A model generated the notes under the pieces. That model saw only the letters and a program-made list of their open reading frames with translations, searched no databases and was not told the origin of the DNA. 64,000 bases of DNA from UBA7662 sp036787895 (GTDB taxonomy: Bacteria > Bacteroidota > Bacteroidia > UBA7662), in contig DAIQOK010000005.1 of the NCBI GenBank assembly GCA_036787895.1, positions 1 to 64,000 of the forward strand, written 5' to 3'. The translations under genes and the position numbers were made by a program. Below, one piece after another: positions 45,810-53,477 of the stretch (position 1 is its first letter; the number at the start of each line of letters is the position of its first letter).

Positions 45810-45818
45810 CCCCCCCCC
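45810..45818 (-). promoter_or_regulatory. Poly-G tract in the metalloprotease leader (candidate phase-variation switch)
   Basis: Nine Gs on the minus strand between the codons for the first ten residues (MFATHIRIFM from ATG 45847) and the ATG at 45807. Reading through nine Gs gives a stop after 24 codons. Five, eight or eleven Gs would join the signal peptide to the body of the protein. Such tracts change length by slipped-strand mispairing. Confidence 0.7.
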
Positions 45819-45862
45819 ATAAATATTCTTATATGTGTTGCAAACATAATATAGATTTTATT

Positions 45863-45870
45863 CAAATCTA
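45863..45870 (-). promoter_or_regulatory. -7 element TAGATTTG of the metalloprotease gene
   Basis: A perfect TAnnTTTG on the minus strand, 16 bp before ATG 45847, supporting that ATG as the original start. Related but imperfect boxes (TAGATTTA, TAGATTCG) occupy the same place above cassette lipoproteins 1 and 2, inside the block shared by the three units. Confidence 0.65.
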
Positions 45871-45939
45871 AAACACAATTTGGTAGTAGATATTAAATAC
45901 CTATTAACTTTAACGCCGTCTTACCCGATCAACTCAATC

Positions 45940-47208
45940 ATGCGTGATACCCTAATTTTTGACCTCATCGAAGCAGAACGCCAGCGCCAGGAACATGGGC
46001 TGGAACTGATTGCCTCTGAAAATTTTGTCAGCCGCCAGGTGATGGAAGCCGCCGGCTCGGTGCTGACCAACAAATACGCCGAAGGCCTCCCCGGCAAACG
46101 TTATTATGGCGGATGTGAGGTGGTTGACCAGGTAGAACAAATTGCCATCGACCGCGCCAAACAACTTTTTGGTGCCGCTTGGGCCAATGTACAACCCCAT
46201 TCAGGTGCCCAGGCCAATGCCGCGGTGATGCTGGCCGTTTTACAACCCGGCGACGACATATTAGGCTTCGACCTCAGTCATGGCGGTCATTTGACCCATG
46301 GTTCACCCGTAAATTTCAGCGGTAAACTCTACAAACCTCATTTTTACGGCGTAGAACGTGAAACCGGCCTTATCGACTGGAGCAAGGTAGAAACCAAAGC
46401 CCACGAAGTCAAACCCAAACTCATCATCTGTGGTGCATCGGCCTATTCGCGCGACTGGGATTATGCCCGCTTGCGTAAAATTGCCGATGCTGTAGGTGCC
46501 TTATTGTTGGCCGATATTTCGCATCCGGCCGGTTTGATTGCCACCGGTTACCTCAATAACCCCGTTCCGCATTGCCACATCATCACTACCACCACCCATA
46601 AAACCTTACGCGGTACGCGGGGTGGTTTGATTATGATGGGCCAGGATTTTCCGAATCCGTGGGGTTTAACCACACCTAAAGGTGAGCCTAAAATGATGTC
46701 GGCCATACTCGATGGTGCGGTATTCCCGGGTACCCAGGGTGGTCCGTTGGAGCACATCATTGCTGCCAAAGCCATTGCTTTTGGTGAGGCGCTTACACCT
46801 GAATACAAAGCCTATTGTGGTCAGCTTATCAAAAACGCCCAGGCCATGGCTGCAGCATTTGTAAAACGCGGTTACCACATCATCTCGGGGGGTACCGATA
46901 ACCACCTCATGCTCATCGACCTCCGATCGAAAAACGTAACCGGCAAACTCGCCGAAAACGCCTTGGTGAAAGCCGATATCACCGTGAACAAAAATATGGT
47001 GCCTTTCGACGATAAATCACCTTTTGTAACCAGTGGCATACGTGTAGGCACCGCAGCCATCACCACGCGTGGTTTGAAAGAAAGTGAAATGGAGCAAGTA
47101 GTTGATCTCATCGACCGCGTATTAACCGCACCCGAAGACGAAGCCAATCTGTTGGCGGTACGTCAGGAAGTAAATACCTTGATGAAACGTTTCCCTTTAT
47201 ACGACTAA
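45940..47208 (+). CDS. glyA: Serine hydroxymethyltransferase
   Basis: A 422-residue PLP enzyme that makes glycine and methylene-tetrahydrofolate from serine. ATG 45940 gives MRDTLIFDLIEAERQRQEHG; an upstream TTG would be atypical. Motifs: ELIASENFVS, YYGGCEVVDQVE, and the PLP lysine in TTTHKTLRGTRGG. This is the only full copy; its first 38 codons and upstream region are duplicated twice upstream. TAACTTTA about 30 bp before the start is a likely -7 box, present in all three copies. Confidence 0.95.
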   Translation: MRDTLIFDLIEAERQRQEHGLELIASENFVSRQVMEAAGSVLTNKYAEGLPGKRYYGGCEVVDQVEQIAIDRAKQLFGAAWANVQPHSGAQANAAVMLAVLQPGDDILGFDLSHGGHLTHGSPVNFSGKLYKPHFYGVERETGLIDWSKVETKAHEVKPKLIICGASAYSRDWDYARLRKIADAVGALLLADISHPAGLIATGYLNNPVPHCHIITTTTHKTLRGTRGGLIMMGQDFPNPWGLTTPKGEPKMMSAILDGAVFPGTQGGPLEHIIAAKAIAFGEALTPEYKAYCGQLIKNAQAMAAAFVKRGYHIISGGTDNHLMLIDLRSKNVTGKLAENALVKADITVNKNMVPFDDKSPFVTSGIRVGTAAITTRGLKESEMEQVVDLIDRVLTAPEDEANLLAVRQEVNTLMKRFPLYD

Positions 47209-47225
47209 TTGATACTTCAATATTG

Positions 47226-47257
47226 AAAAAGCCGGTTCTCACGAATCTGCTTTTTTT
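47226..47257 (+). terminator. glyA terminator
   Basis: AAAAAGCCGGTTC pairs with GAATCTGCTTTTT (two mismatches) around a TCAC loop, then T run. The loop and flanks match the stronger hairpin at 61586-61621. A diverged copy of this terminator and of the last glyA codons occurs at 51105-51165. Confidence 0.7.
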
Positions 47258-47303
47258 ATGGGTCGCGGATGACGCGGATTTTTATGATTTACACAGATGC
47301 ACA
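47258..47303. repeat. Palindromic dispersed repeat, left half (copy a)
   Basis: Starts ATGGGTCGCGGATGACGCGG and continues with TATGATTTACACAGAT. It matches the left part of the complete elements at 51168 and 51637. The right half is missing, replaced by the end of the next gene. Confidence 0.7.
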
Positions 47304-47313
47304 TGCCAACTTA

Positions 47314-48195
47314 TTAGTGACGGATAAGTTTTTCGTTGGCCAGCAACTGGCCGTTTTCCCACAGTTGAATCAAATAGATTCCTGAAGAAAGTCCACTGAG
47401 ATCGAGTTGGTATTGGGGCTCGTTTATTTCCAGCTCTATTTCTTGCATTATTTGACCAGTTACGGATACTAATTTCAGCGCTGTGCCCGGTTTAGCCTCA
47501 TATTTTATATAAACAAAATCGCTGGTTGGGTTGGGATAAACCGTCATGTTTAACCGGGTAGCTAAACGTTCGATAGAAAGTGGGAAATACGAATTCCGGA
47601 TTGAATCTCCGCGCTCAAAATTAGTGAGTACATGCCCAGGTGACCCAAAATCCATAAAACAACTCAGCAAGCCCGAAACACGTCCAATTCCATGTATTAC
47701 TACCTCTGAAATTAATGTATTGTTAGAATGCTTATCGTACACTTGTTGTCCCCAAGGCAATTGTATTTGATCGGTCTGGTGAACGATGTAAAACTGTTCA
47801 CTTCTAGAAGGGTGTATAAGCTGACTTCTTACTGAATCACCCACTAGAACATCAAAATCGTAAATGAGTGACTCGATAGCTGGATTACATTTGCAAATGG
47901 TCTGATTAAGCGGTATCAGGTATACTTTTTTGTTTTGTTCCCGAATTAAAGCAATAAGTTGATAACTACTTATCTCCTTTGTATAGCCTACAAAAGCAAG
48001 TTTAAAGAGCTTTAAATAGGATTGATTTTGATGTAAAGTATCACCCAAAATTAAATAGCCTATCCGATTAACATTTCCACTACCAGTAATATATTCAATC
48101 CATAAGGTGGAGTCGGCGGCTAAAGGTTGATATTGTTGCGCCTGTGTTTTTGATGTCAAACACATTAGGCAGAATGCAAATAGCAGCTGTTTCAT
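47314..48195 (-). CDS. T9SS-secreted protein of unknown function
   Basis: A 293-residue protein with signal peptide (MKQLLFAFCLMCLTSKTQAQ) and a C-terminal T9SS sorting domain (MTVYPNPTSDFVYIKYEA, ending LANEKLIRH). The middle (about 21-205) is beta-rich with two C-x-C-type cysteines (CKCNP) and no family I know. It has the same tail style and strand as the next upstream gene 4 bp away, which encodes another T9SS protein, so they form an operon. Confidence 0.75.
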   Translation of the reverse strand: MKQLLFAFCLMCLTSKTQAQQYQPLAADSTLWIEYITGSGNVNRIGYLILGDTLHQNQSYLKLFKLAFVGYTKEISSYQLIALIREQNKKVYLIPLNQTICKCNPAIESLIYDFDVLVGDSVRSQLIHPSRSEQFYIVHQTDQIQLPWGQQVYDKHSNNTLISEVVIHGIGRVSGLLSCFMDFGSPGHVLTNFERGDSIRNSYFPLSIERLATRLNMTVYPNPTSDFVYIKYEAKPGTALKLVSVTGQIMQEIELEINEPQYQLDLSGLSSGIYLIQLWENGQLLANEKLIRH

Positions 48196-48199
48196 AATG

Positions 48200-49747
48200 T
48201 TAATTTTTAATCACCTTCTCCCAACCCAACAACTGCCCGTTGCGCCAGAGCTGGAGCACATACATGCCTTGTTCAAAGTCGGTCAGCGATATCTGGTATT
48301 GAATATCTTCCGGGCCGGCCTTCCAGCTGTGGCGGGTACGCCCTAACATATCGGTAAGCTTAAAAACAGCCCCCGGCAAGGGTTGGTCGGCTTTCAACAA
48401 CACATTCAGCACATCTGTAGCCGGATTGGGATATACTCTAAGGTAAACCGGCGCCGTGGTGAGTTCACCTAAACTCAAGGCACAACCCGGCACCAGGCAG
48501 CCCATGCTGTCGGTTTTAATGATCCAGGCGTATTGGGCGTGGTCGAGGGCGCTGGTATGGTTTTCACCACGGCCAGCCGCTACTATATTACCTCGTTCTG
48601 TGACTGCAACATGCTCTAAATACCCCCATTGGTAATCTTGCAAGCTCGGAAAGGGCAAGAAGAAACGCTGCCATAACATTTCGCCCTGAGCATTGAGTTT
48701 AGTCATCCAACCTACCCTTGGGTTCATACTATCTGAATGGGTGCCCACAGCTACATATCCCCCACTCAGATCAGGCACCACATGTGCTAAATTAGTAGAC
48801 AAGGATTCTATACCATAAATGCTGTCCCACTCGAGCTGCAATTGACTATTGAGCTTAGTAACAGAACCTTGGTAAAGATAATTGGTGGTGCCATTGGGCT
48901 GAGGATAGTTATGAATTTTAACTGCACTAAAAACGGCACCACCATCGGGAGTAGTGGAGATTTTAAATGGACTAGCAATGTTTTTACCTATGGGGGTATA
49001 ATATTGTTGTAAAATTTGACCGGATGTATCTACACTGAATATCCAAGATTGCCAAATGGGCACTCCACTGCTTGAGCATCCTTCACAATTGTCTGCTCCA
49101 ACTACAATTTCGTTGTTTGCATTTACTTGCAGGTAGCCTGGAGTTTGAAATAATCCCGGAGCAGGATTACCGTAAATATATCGTGCTTTTTCATTGCCTA
49201 AACTATCGAGACGTAACAAACAAACCTTACGATCAATCACAGAATTTGACGAGATTCTTCGACTTGAAATAGCCATCCAAATTTCGTCACCTACTTTAAC
49301 GATGCTTTGACTTGAAAATGTAACGTCGGATAATCCTGAATCGAACTCTTTGTAGAGCAAAGAATCCCCATTGGTATTTACTATTAACAAGTAAGCATTA
49401 TAAAATGGCTGACTCGGAAAAGGTGAGTTTATTGGAATAGTGCCCGTTATGTATAAAATTTCGCCATATTGCTTGATATCTCTCACCAAGTAATATCTAT
49501 CTGCTCCACCTCTTACCCATTGGTTAATTATCTGCTGATTTTTCCGTTTTGACACCAATAATTGAACTCTCAGGCTTGGGTCATATCCGTCATAAATTCC
49601 TAACATATAAAAGATTGAATCATTCTTTAATGCTAATCCAGCATATAGGGAACCATACGACCCATTGGTGGTAGTATCGGTAAAGTACTGCTGAGCAAAG
49701 CTGAGCTTACCCCACAAAAAGAAACTAACTAATAAGATGGTTCTCAT
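48200..49747 (-). CDS. T9SS-secreted beta-propeller-like protein
   Basis: A 515-residue protein: signal peptide to about 18 (KLSFAQ), repeated segments such as LYITGTIPIN, VVGADNCEGCSS and VAVGTHSDSMNPRVGWMTKL with a W-x-x-x-x-A-D rhythm typical of SBBP/kelch-type propellers, then a T9SS sorting domain (LRVYPNPATDVLNVLLKA). Probably surface-exposed. Paired in an operon with the T9SS gene that ends at 47314. Ligand unknown. Confidence 0.72.
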   Translation of the reverse strand: MRTILLVSFFLWGKLSFAQQYFTDTTTNGSYGSLYAGLALKNDSIFYMLGIYDGYDPSLRVQLLVSKRKNQQIINQWVRGGADRYYLVRDIKQYGEILYITGTIPINSPFPSQPFYNAYLLIVNTNGDSLLYKEFDSGLSDVTFSSQSIVKVGDEIWMAISSRRISSNSVIDRKVCLLRLDSLGNEKARYIYGNPAPGLFQTPGYLQVNANNEIVVGADNCEGCSSSGVPIWQSWIFSVDTSGQILQQYYTPIGKNIASPFKISTTPDGGAVFSAVKIHNYPQPNGTTNYLYQGSVTKLNSQLQLEWDSIYGIESLSTNLAHVVPDLSGGYVAVGTHSDSMNPRVGWMTKLNAQGEMLWQRFFLPFPSLQDYQWGYLEHVAVTERGNIVAAGRGENHTSALDHAQYAWIIKTDSMGCLVPGCALSLGELTTAPVYLRVYPNPATDVLNVLLKADQPLPGAVFKLTDMLGRTRHSWKAGPEDIQYQISLTDFEQGMYVLQLWRNGQLLGWEKVIKN

Positions 49748-49796
49748 TGAAACAGAAATAGGCTGCTGCTATTCATGGATAGCAGCAGCCATGAAT

Positions 49797-51109
49797 TTAG
49801 CGACTAATTACCAGTTTTTCACGTTTCAAAATGCCATTTTTGCTTACCAATGAGCTAATGTACATTCCCACTGGTAAGTTACGGGTATCAATTAATTGGT
49901 GACCTTTTAAGCCGGATAACGGAATTCGATTCAACACTTTGCCACTCAAATCAGCAATGACCAAGGTGGCTTCTGTCAAATCTGTTGGTAATTCAAAGAC
50001 AAGCGTTGTAAAGGCACTGGCTGGATTGGGGTATAACTTAAGCAAGGTGAGCTCTTCGCGTAATTGCTGCTTGGCTTGTTCTTTGTTCAACGCTTGGCGG
50101 CCTTGAGGCTCACTCTGTGGTAAATATACCTTATGAATTTGCAGTTGGCCTTGATTTTGCAAAGCGTTTTGGGCTAGGGCAAGGCTGTAGTCAAATGTAT
50201 CATCAGAGGATAAAACAAAATTTTCTAACCAGTTAACACCTTCTTCATCTATACCTGCAAGACCTAAAGATGCATTCGGTAAGTTTTGTTTAAAAGTAAG
50301 TAAACTTTCAAAGCGGCTTTTTTCGGCTAACTGGAGCTCATTTAAGTTAAAGTCTGATGAAAGAGTGCTCATCACAGTGCTTGCGTTGCCGTATTGATTT
50401 TTACGGGCATATTGCCAAGCTAATCGATATTAAGAACGTACATCGAGTGCGCGATTTAACCAATATTCTACTTGAACATCCTGATTTAAAGAATCAGTGA
50501 GGTAATAGTTCACTATTTGGTTCAACCTCCAGGCCATATCACCAGCTTTACCAGCCATTTTGGCTTCCAAAAATGTGCGTATGGTCATGTCCTCCCAAGA
50601 TAGTATAACTAAATCAATCATGTAAGCAGGCAAAGCAGGTTGCAACTCATGCTGTAAAAAGTCAATAAATCCATGGTCGTTGCGATGGGCATCGGGGTTG
50701 GCTAACATAACCTCAAGCAACATGGCACGCGGGAAGTTTTCATTATGGCCTGCTTCTCGCAAGGCATCCTGGCTCAAATAAGGCGAATGTGATAACAACT
50801 CTGCTCTCAAATCCCAGGCTTCCTGCTCCCAGGTTTCGTAAATAGCTTGCAACAAAGTGGGCGTATTGCCGCCATCCATTATTTGGTGCAAATTGTGGAG
50901 TAAATTACCGTATTCTGTTTCCAGAGAGTTGTATTCTGTAATCAAAGTTATCAGTTCGGTAGTTTCGCCTAACCGTTCTTCTGTGTATCCGTCGCTGAAT
51001 TTTGATTTACATTCATCATTATAAAAACTACTTGTTGGTGACACTCTATTCACAGACCTATTATTTGGAAAGCCGCTACCTTGGTGCCACCAGTAGATAA
51101 TGGAATTAT
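49797..51109 (-). pseudogene. 3' remnant of a large T9SS protein with an in-frame stop
   Basis: Two frames that belong together. The upstream one (to the stop TAA at 50430-50432) can be followed up to a TAG near 51108 without a proper start; it contains YNSLETEYGNLLHNLHQIM and ANPDAHRNDHGFIDFLQHEL, typical of the C-terminal part of very large T9SS proteins. In the same frame directly after the TAA the text continues YRLAWQYARKNQYGNASTVM and ends in a T9SS domain (LKLYPNPASAFTTL). So the gene lost its 5' part and gained a nonsense codon. The 3' part (49797-50375) could still be an ORF of 192 residues. Confidence 0.75.
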
Positions 51110-51165
51110 ACGACTAACAGCATCATCCTATAATTTTGAGCCGGTTCCTTTGGGGTCGGCTATTT
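51105..51165 (+). repeat. Diverged copy of glyA 3' end and terminator region
   Basis: TTATACGACTAA, the last glyA codons, recurs at 51105, followed at the same 22-bp distance by GCCGGTTC and the terminator-like GGTCGGCT, and then the palindromic repeat. The identity is partial. Confidence 0.5.
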
Positions 51166-51167
51166 TT

Positions 51168-51247
51168 ATGGGTCGCGGATGACGCGGATGGGTATGATTT
51201 ACACCGATCCACGTTAATCATAATAATCATATCAAATCTGCGTGCCA
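51168..51247. repeat. Palindromic dispersed repeat (copy b)
   Basis: About 80 bp: ATGGGTCGCGGATGACGCGG at one end, ATCTGCGTGCCAT at the other, with inverted TATGAT/ATCATA words inside. One of three copies in the window. Confidence 0.75.
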
Positions 51248-51465
51248 TCCGAAAATCTAAAAAATTGTCCAAAATTTCAGACAGAAATTAAACCTTTTGG
51301 GTTTTCATTCGTCTCCACTGTACAATATAGCAGAATTGCTCTAAAAAATGGCCAAATAGGCCCATTTTAGGCATTTTTATAATTCCAATCTTCAACTATT
51401 TAGCAGCTAAACAAGGAGAATTAGCTAGAAAGCCCGGCAATACTGAGTAATTTTTTAACCTGGTA

Positions 51466-51521
51466 TGAAGTTGGTTAAGTGGGGAGCAACAACCCAACTA
51501 GCCACTAAACATCCAACTTCA
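51466..51521 (+). promoter_or_regulatory. Inverted repeat leader before an orphan signal-peptide ORF
   Basis: TGAAGTTGG (51466-51474) pairs with CCAACTTCA (51513-51521); inside, AAGTGG pairs with CCACTT-like CCACTAA. The RNA would form a long hairpin ending 2 bp before ATG 51524. Confidence 0.45.
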
Positions 51522-51523
51522 CC

Positions 51524-51610
51524 ATGAAAACCCAACTCCTCACCGCCCTCCTGCTCAGCCTGAGTTTCTCGGCAAGCGTAGCTGCCCAAACCGACAGCCT
51601 GACCACCTAA
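51524..51610 (+). pseudogene. Orphan signal peptide (5' remnant of a secreted-protein gene)
   Basis: A 28-codon frame reads MKTQLLTALLLSLSFSASVA followed by AQTDSLTT and a stop. It is a textbook signal peptide with a cleavage site and nothing after it, so the body of the gene has been lost, or the tiny peptide is all that is left. The palindromic repeat begins 27 bp later. Confidence 0.65.
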
Positions 51611-51636
51611 CGGATTCCTAAAGGACGGGCTTTTTA

Positions 51637-51717
51637 ATGGGCCGCGGATAACGCGGATTATTATGATAAACACAGATCAGCGTCAATCATAAAAATCATA
51701 TAAAATCCGCGGCCCAT
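51637..51717. repeat. Palindromic dispersed repeat (copy c)
   Basis: An 81-bp element with perfect 13-bp inverted ends (ATGGGCCGCGGAT at 51637 and ATCCGCGGCCCAT at 51705-51717) and an inner TTATGAT/ATCATAA pair. It has the form of a REP- or MITE-like element without coding capacity. Confidence 0.8.
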
Positions 51718-51867
51718 CCTAAAATTGCCGGTTTCTGTCACCCGAAAGTCATTGACATTCAGCGACACATGACATTAACTGACATTTGGCGCCAAGACAT
51801 ATATCCATTGCAAAAACGGCACAATCTTCACTATACGAATTGAAATTAAAACCCAACTTATATCCAA

Positions 51868-53373
51868 ATGACACGTTTATTCATTACCCTTTTAGCGTCC
51901 TTTTTGACGTTCAGTACTGTGGCTCAAACCACTGCAGCTCACCAACTTTTCAAAACCCGCCCTACCCCGGCTGCGTTGGAGAACTTCTACCAATTGTATA
52001 CCCAGTCCCTGCAACAGGCACGTACCACCCAAGCTCACGACAGTGTAAGTTTCGCCTTTTGGGACAACGGCAATTGGACAGACCTCCAGCATAGCAAAAT
52101 AGTACGTAATGCACAACAGCAAATTATCGAAGTGGTGAACTACGACCCAATGGCAGGTCCAACCCAGCCCGTTTCTAAGCTTGAAATGACATACACCCAG
52201 GGCAAACTAAACCGCCAGGGTTTACTCACCCCACGCCCCGGCGGCTGGCAGCAGGAGATGGCGCTGGATTACCGTTACGATGCCCAGGGTAACCTTAGCT
52301 CCACCACCTTCTCCATCTGGGATCAGCAAGGTAATCTCCAGTTCTTTTTTGGCGACTCCCTCGAATATAGCTACCTAAATCAAACCATCCTAGGTGTGGG
52401 TTACAGTATTGGTTTTTCCATAGGTACAACCATTGTGTGGACACCCGTTGTGCTTATCGACCACATCAACTATGACCCTGCTGGTAAACCAACTGGCTTT
52501 GTTCAAACTGAATTTGACGCGCAGAACAACAGTTGGATGCCTGAAAACAAAATTGATCGGGTAAAATGGGGCTTTGGTTTTACCCATTGGAGTGATTTAT
52601 TCACTTCGGTAGTACCATTGAACCAAGGCTTGGAGCCATTTATTCCGGGTCCATTGCCAGCCCAGCAACCCACCGATTATATCGTCACTAACCGGGCTGG
52701 AACACCACTGTTTCGTTCAACTTCTCTGATACAAGCCAGCTTGGTTGGTGCTATCAAATTTGAATCCTACGAAATCGGCAGTGGCTGGTTAGCTGAATAC
52801 GAGTTGCACTTCAGCTACAACGCTCAGAATAAAATCACTTCGGTTGTATACGCCCCATTTGATGCACAGACCGGCAGATTTACGCCGCAGGAGCGGCAAA
52901 CCAATAGCTACCTGAATGCTTATTACACCGGCTCATCTATGGAAACTTTTCAAAACAATCAATGGACGGTGCTTGGGGCTCAGCAGTTTAACTATAGCTT
53001 CGATAATTATGGCAGGGTAACCGAAATTGTTAGCCAAAGTTATGATGTGCTTACCGCTAGTTGGTTGAACAACGAACGCATTACATACCACTACCCGTCG
53101 GCAACCGCCTCAGTTGGCCGTTTGAGCATGGAAGACGTGAAAATTTTCCCTAACCCAACTCAGGGACAACTCAACATCCAAATGCCAGCCAACAAAAGCA
53201 TCGACCAGCTTATAGTTCGCAATTTGCAGGGACAGCAACTTTATCAGGCACGTTTTACCTTCGACAATTCTATTGAGCACAGCCTCGATTTAAGCAATTT
53301 TCCTGCTGGTATGTACTTCGTGCAAATCCGGTCGGGCAGCGAAACAGGCGTGGTCCGCGTGGTAAAACGCTGA
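51868..53373 (+). CDS. T9SS-secreted protein with YD/RHS-like repeats
   Basis: A 501-residue protein with a signal peptide (to TVAQ, residue 20) and a T9SS sorting domain (MEDVKIFPNPTQGQLNIQ, ending VVRVVKR). The middle has repeats of the form YRYDAQGNLSSTTFS, NYDPAGKPTGF, SYNAQNKITSVVY and SFDNYGRVTEIVS, similar to DUF4595-type cell-surface repeats. Probably exposed on the outer membrane. Surrounded by decayed secreted-protein genes and palindromic repeats; a terminator follows. Confidence 0.75.
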   Translation: MTRLFITLLASFLTFSTVAQTTAAHQLFKTRPTPAALENFYQLYTQSLQQARTTQAHDSVSFAFWDNGNWTDLQHSKIVRNAQQQIIEVVNYDPMAGPTQPVSKLEMTYTQGKLNRQGLLTPRPGGWQQEMALDYRYDAQGNLSSTTFSIWDQQGNLQFFFGDSLEYSYLNQTILGVGYSIGFSIGTTIVWTPVVLIDHINYDPAGKPTGFVQTEFDAQNNSWMPENKIDRVKWGFGFTHWSDLFTSVVPLNQGLEPFIPGPLPAQQPTDYIVTNRAGTPLFRSTSLIQASLVGAIKFESYEIGSGWLAEYELHFSYNAQNKITSVVYAPFDAQTGRFTPQERQTNSYLNAYYTGSSMETFQNNQWTVLGAQQFNYSFDNYGRVTEIVSQSYDVLTASWLNNERITYHYPSATASVGRLSMEDVKIFPNPTQGQLNIQMPANKSIDQLIVRNLQGQQLYQARFTFDNSIEHSLDLSNFPAGMYFVQIRSGSETGVVRVVKR

Positions 53374-53414
53374 TAAAATACCCGGGTGACTCCGGTTATG
53401 TTTGACACGGTTTG

Positions 53415-53447
53415 ACCGTCCTGCCGGGAGGCAGGGCGGTTTTTTTA
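53415..53447 (+). terminator. Rho-independent terminator
   Basis: ACCGTCCTGCC (53415-53425) pairs with GGCAGGGCGGT (53430-53440) around GGGA, followed by eight Ts. Confidence 0.9.
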
Positions 53448-53477
53448 TGTCTTGAAAAAGCTTATGTTCGTAGTAAT

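Larger units (their letters stand above)
40391..46053. repeat. Three-unit galE/glyA cassette array
   Basis: Three units lie in tandem: galE 3' end, minus-strand lipoprotein, glyA 5' end. Unit one starts inside intact galE (40391) and ends at truncated glyA codon 38 (41695); unit two is 41697-43016; unit three runs from 43018 through the metalloprotease to codon 38 of intact glyA (46053). The junction GAAGCCGCC/TGTTTTCGGTAACG is identical at 41687-41707 and 43008-43028, so the array arose from one junction event and later amplification. Flanks differ by about 3% between copies by eye, the lipoproteins far more. Confidence 0.85.

Noticed and set aside
45880..45939. Upstream TTG start for glyA adding 20 residues
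   Set aside because: The added residues do not fit SHMT; the duplicated copies preserve ATG 45940 and its upstream region.
40391..46053. Reading the galE/glyA repeats as a CRISPR array or as insertion-sequence ends
   Set aside because: Repeats are gene fragments of several hundred bases without short regular spacers, transposase or target-site duplication.
40391..46053. Assembly artefact as the explanation of the cassette array
   Set aside because: Each copy has its own substitutions, one has a private 1-bp deletion, and the lipoproteins differ widely, which misassembly of one locus would not produce. Long reads would still be decisive.
47314..53373. A prophage or conjugative element in the accessory stretch
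   Set aside because: No integrase, phage structural, transfer or replication gene is visible; the content is T9SS genes, remnants and short repeats.
53412..53477. Upstream start for the DUF3667 gene
   Set aside because: These codons lie in a strong terminator hairpin; the zinc-ribbon protein starts naturally at 53478.
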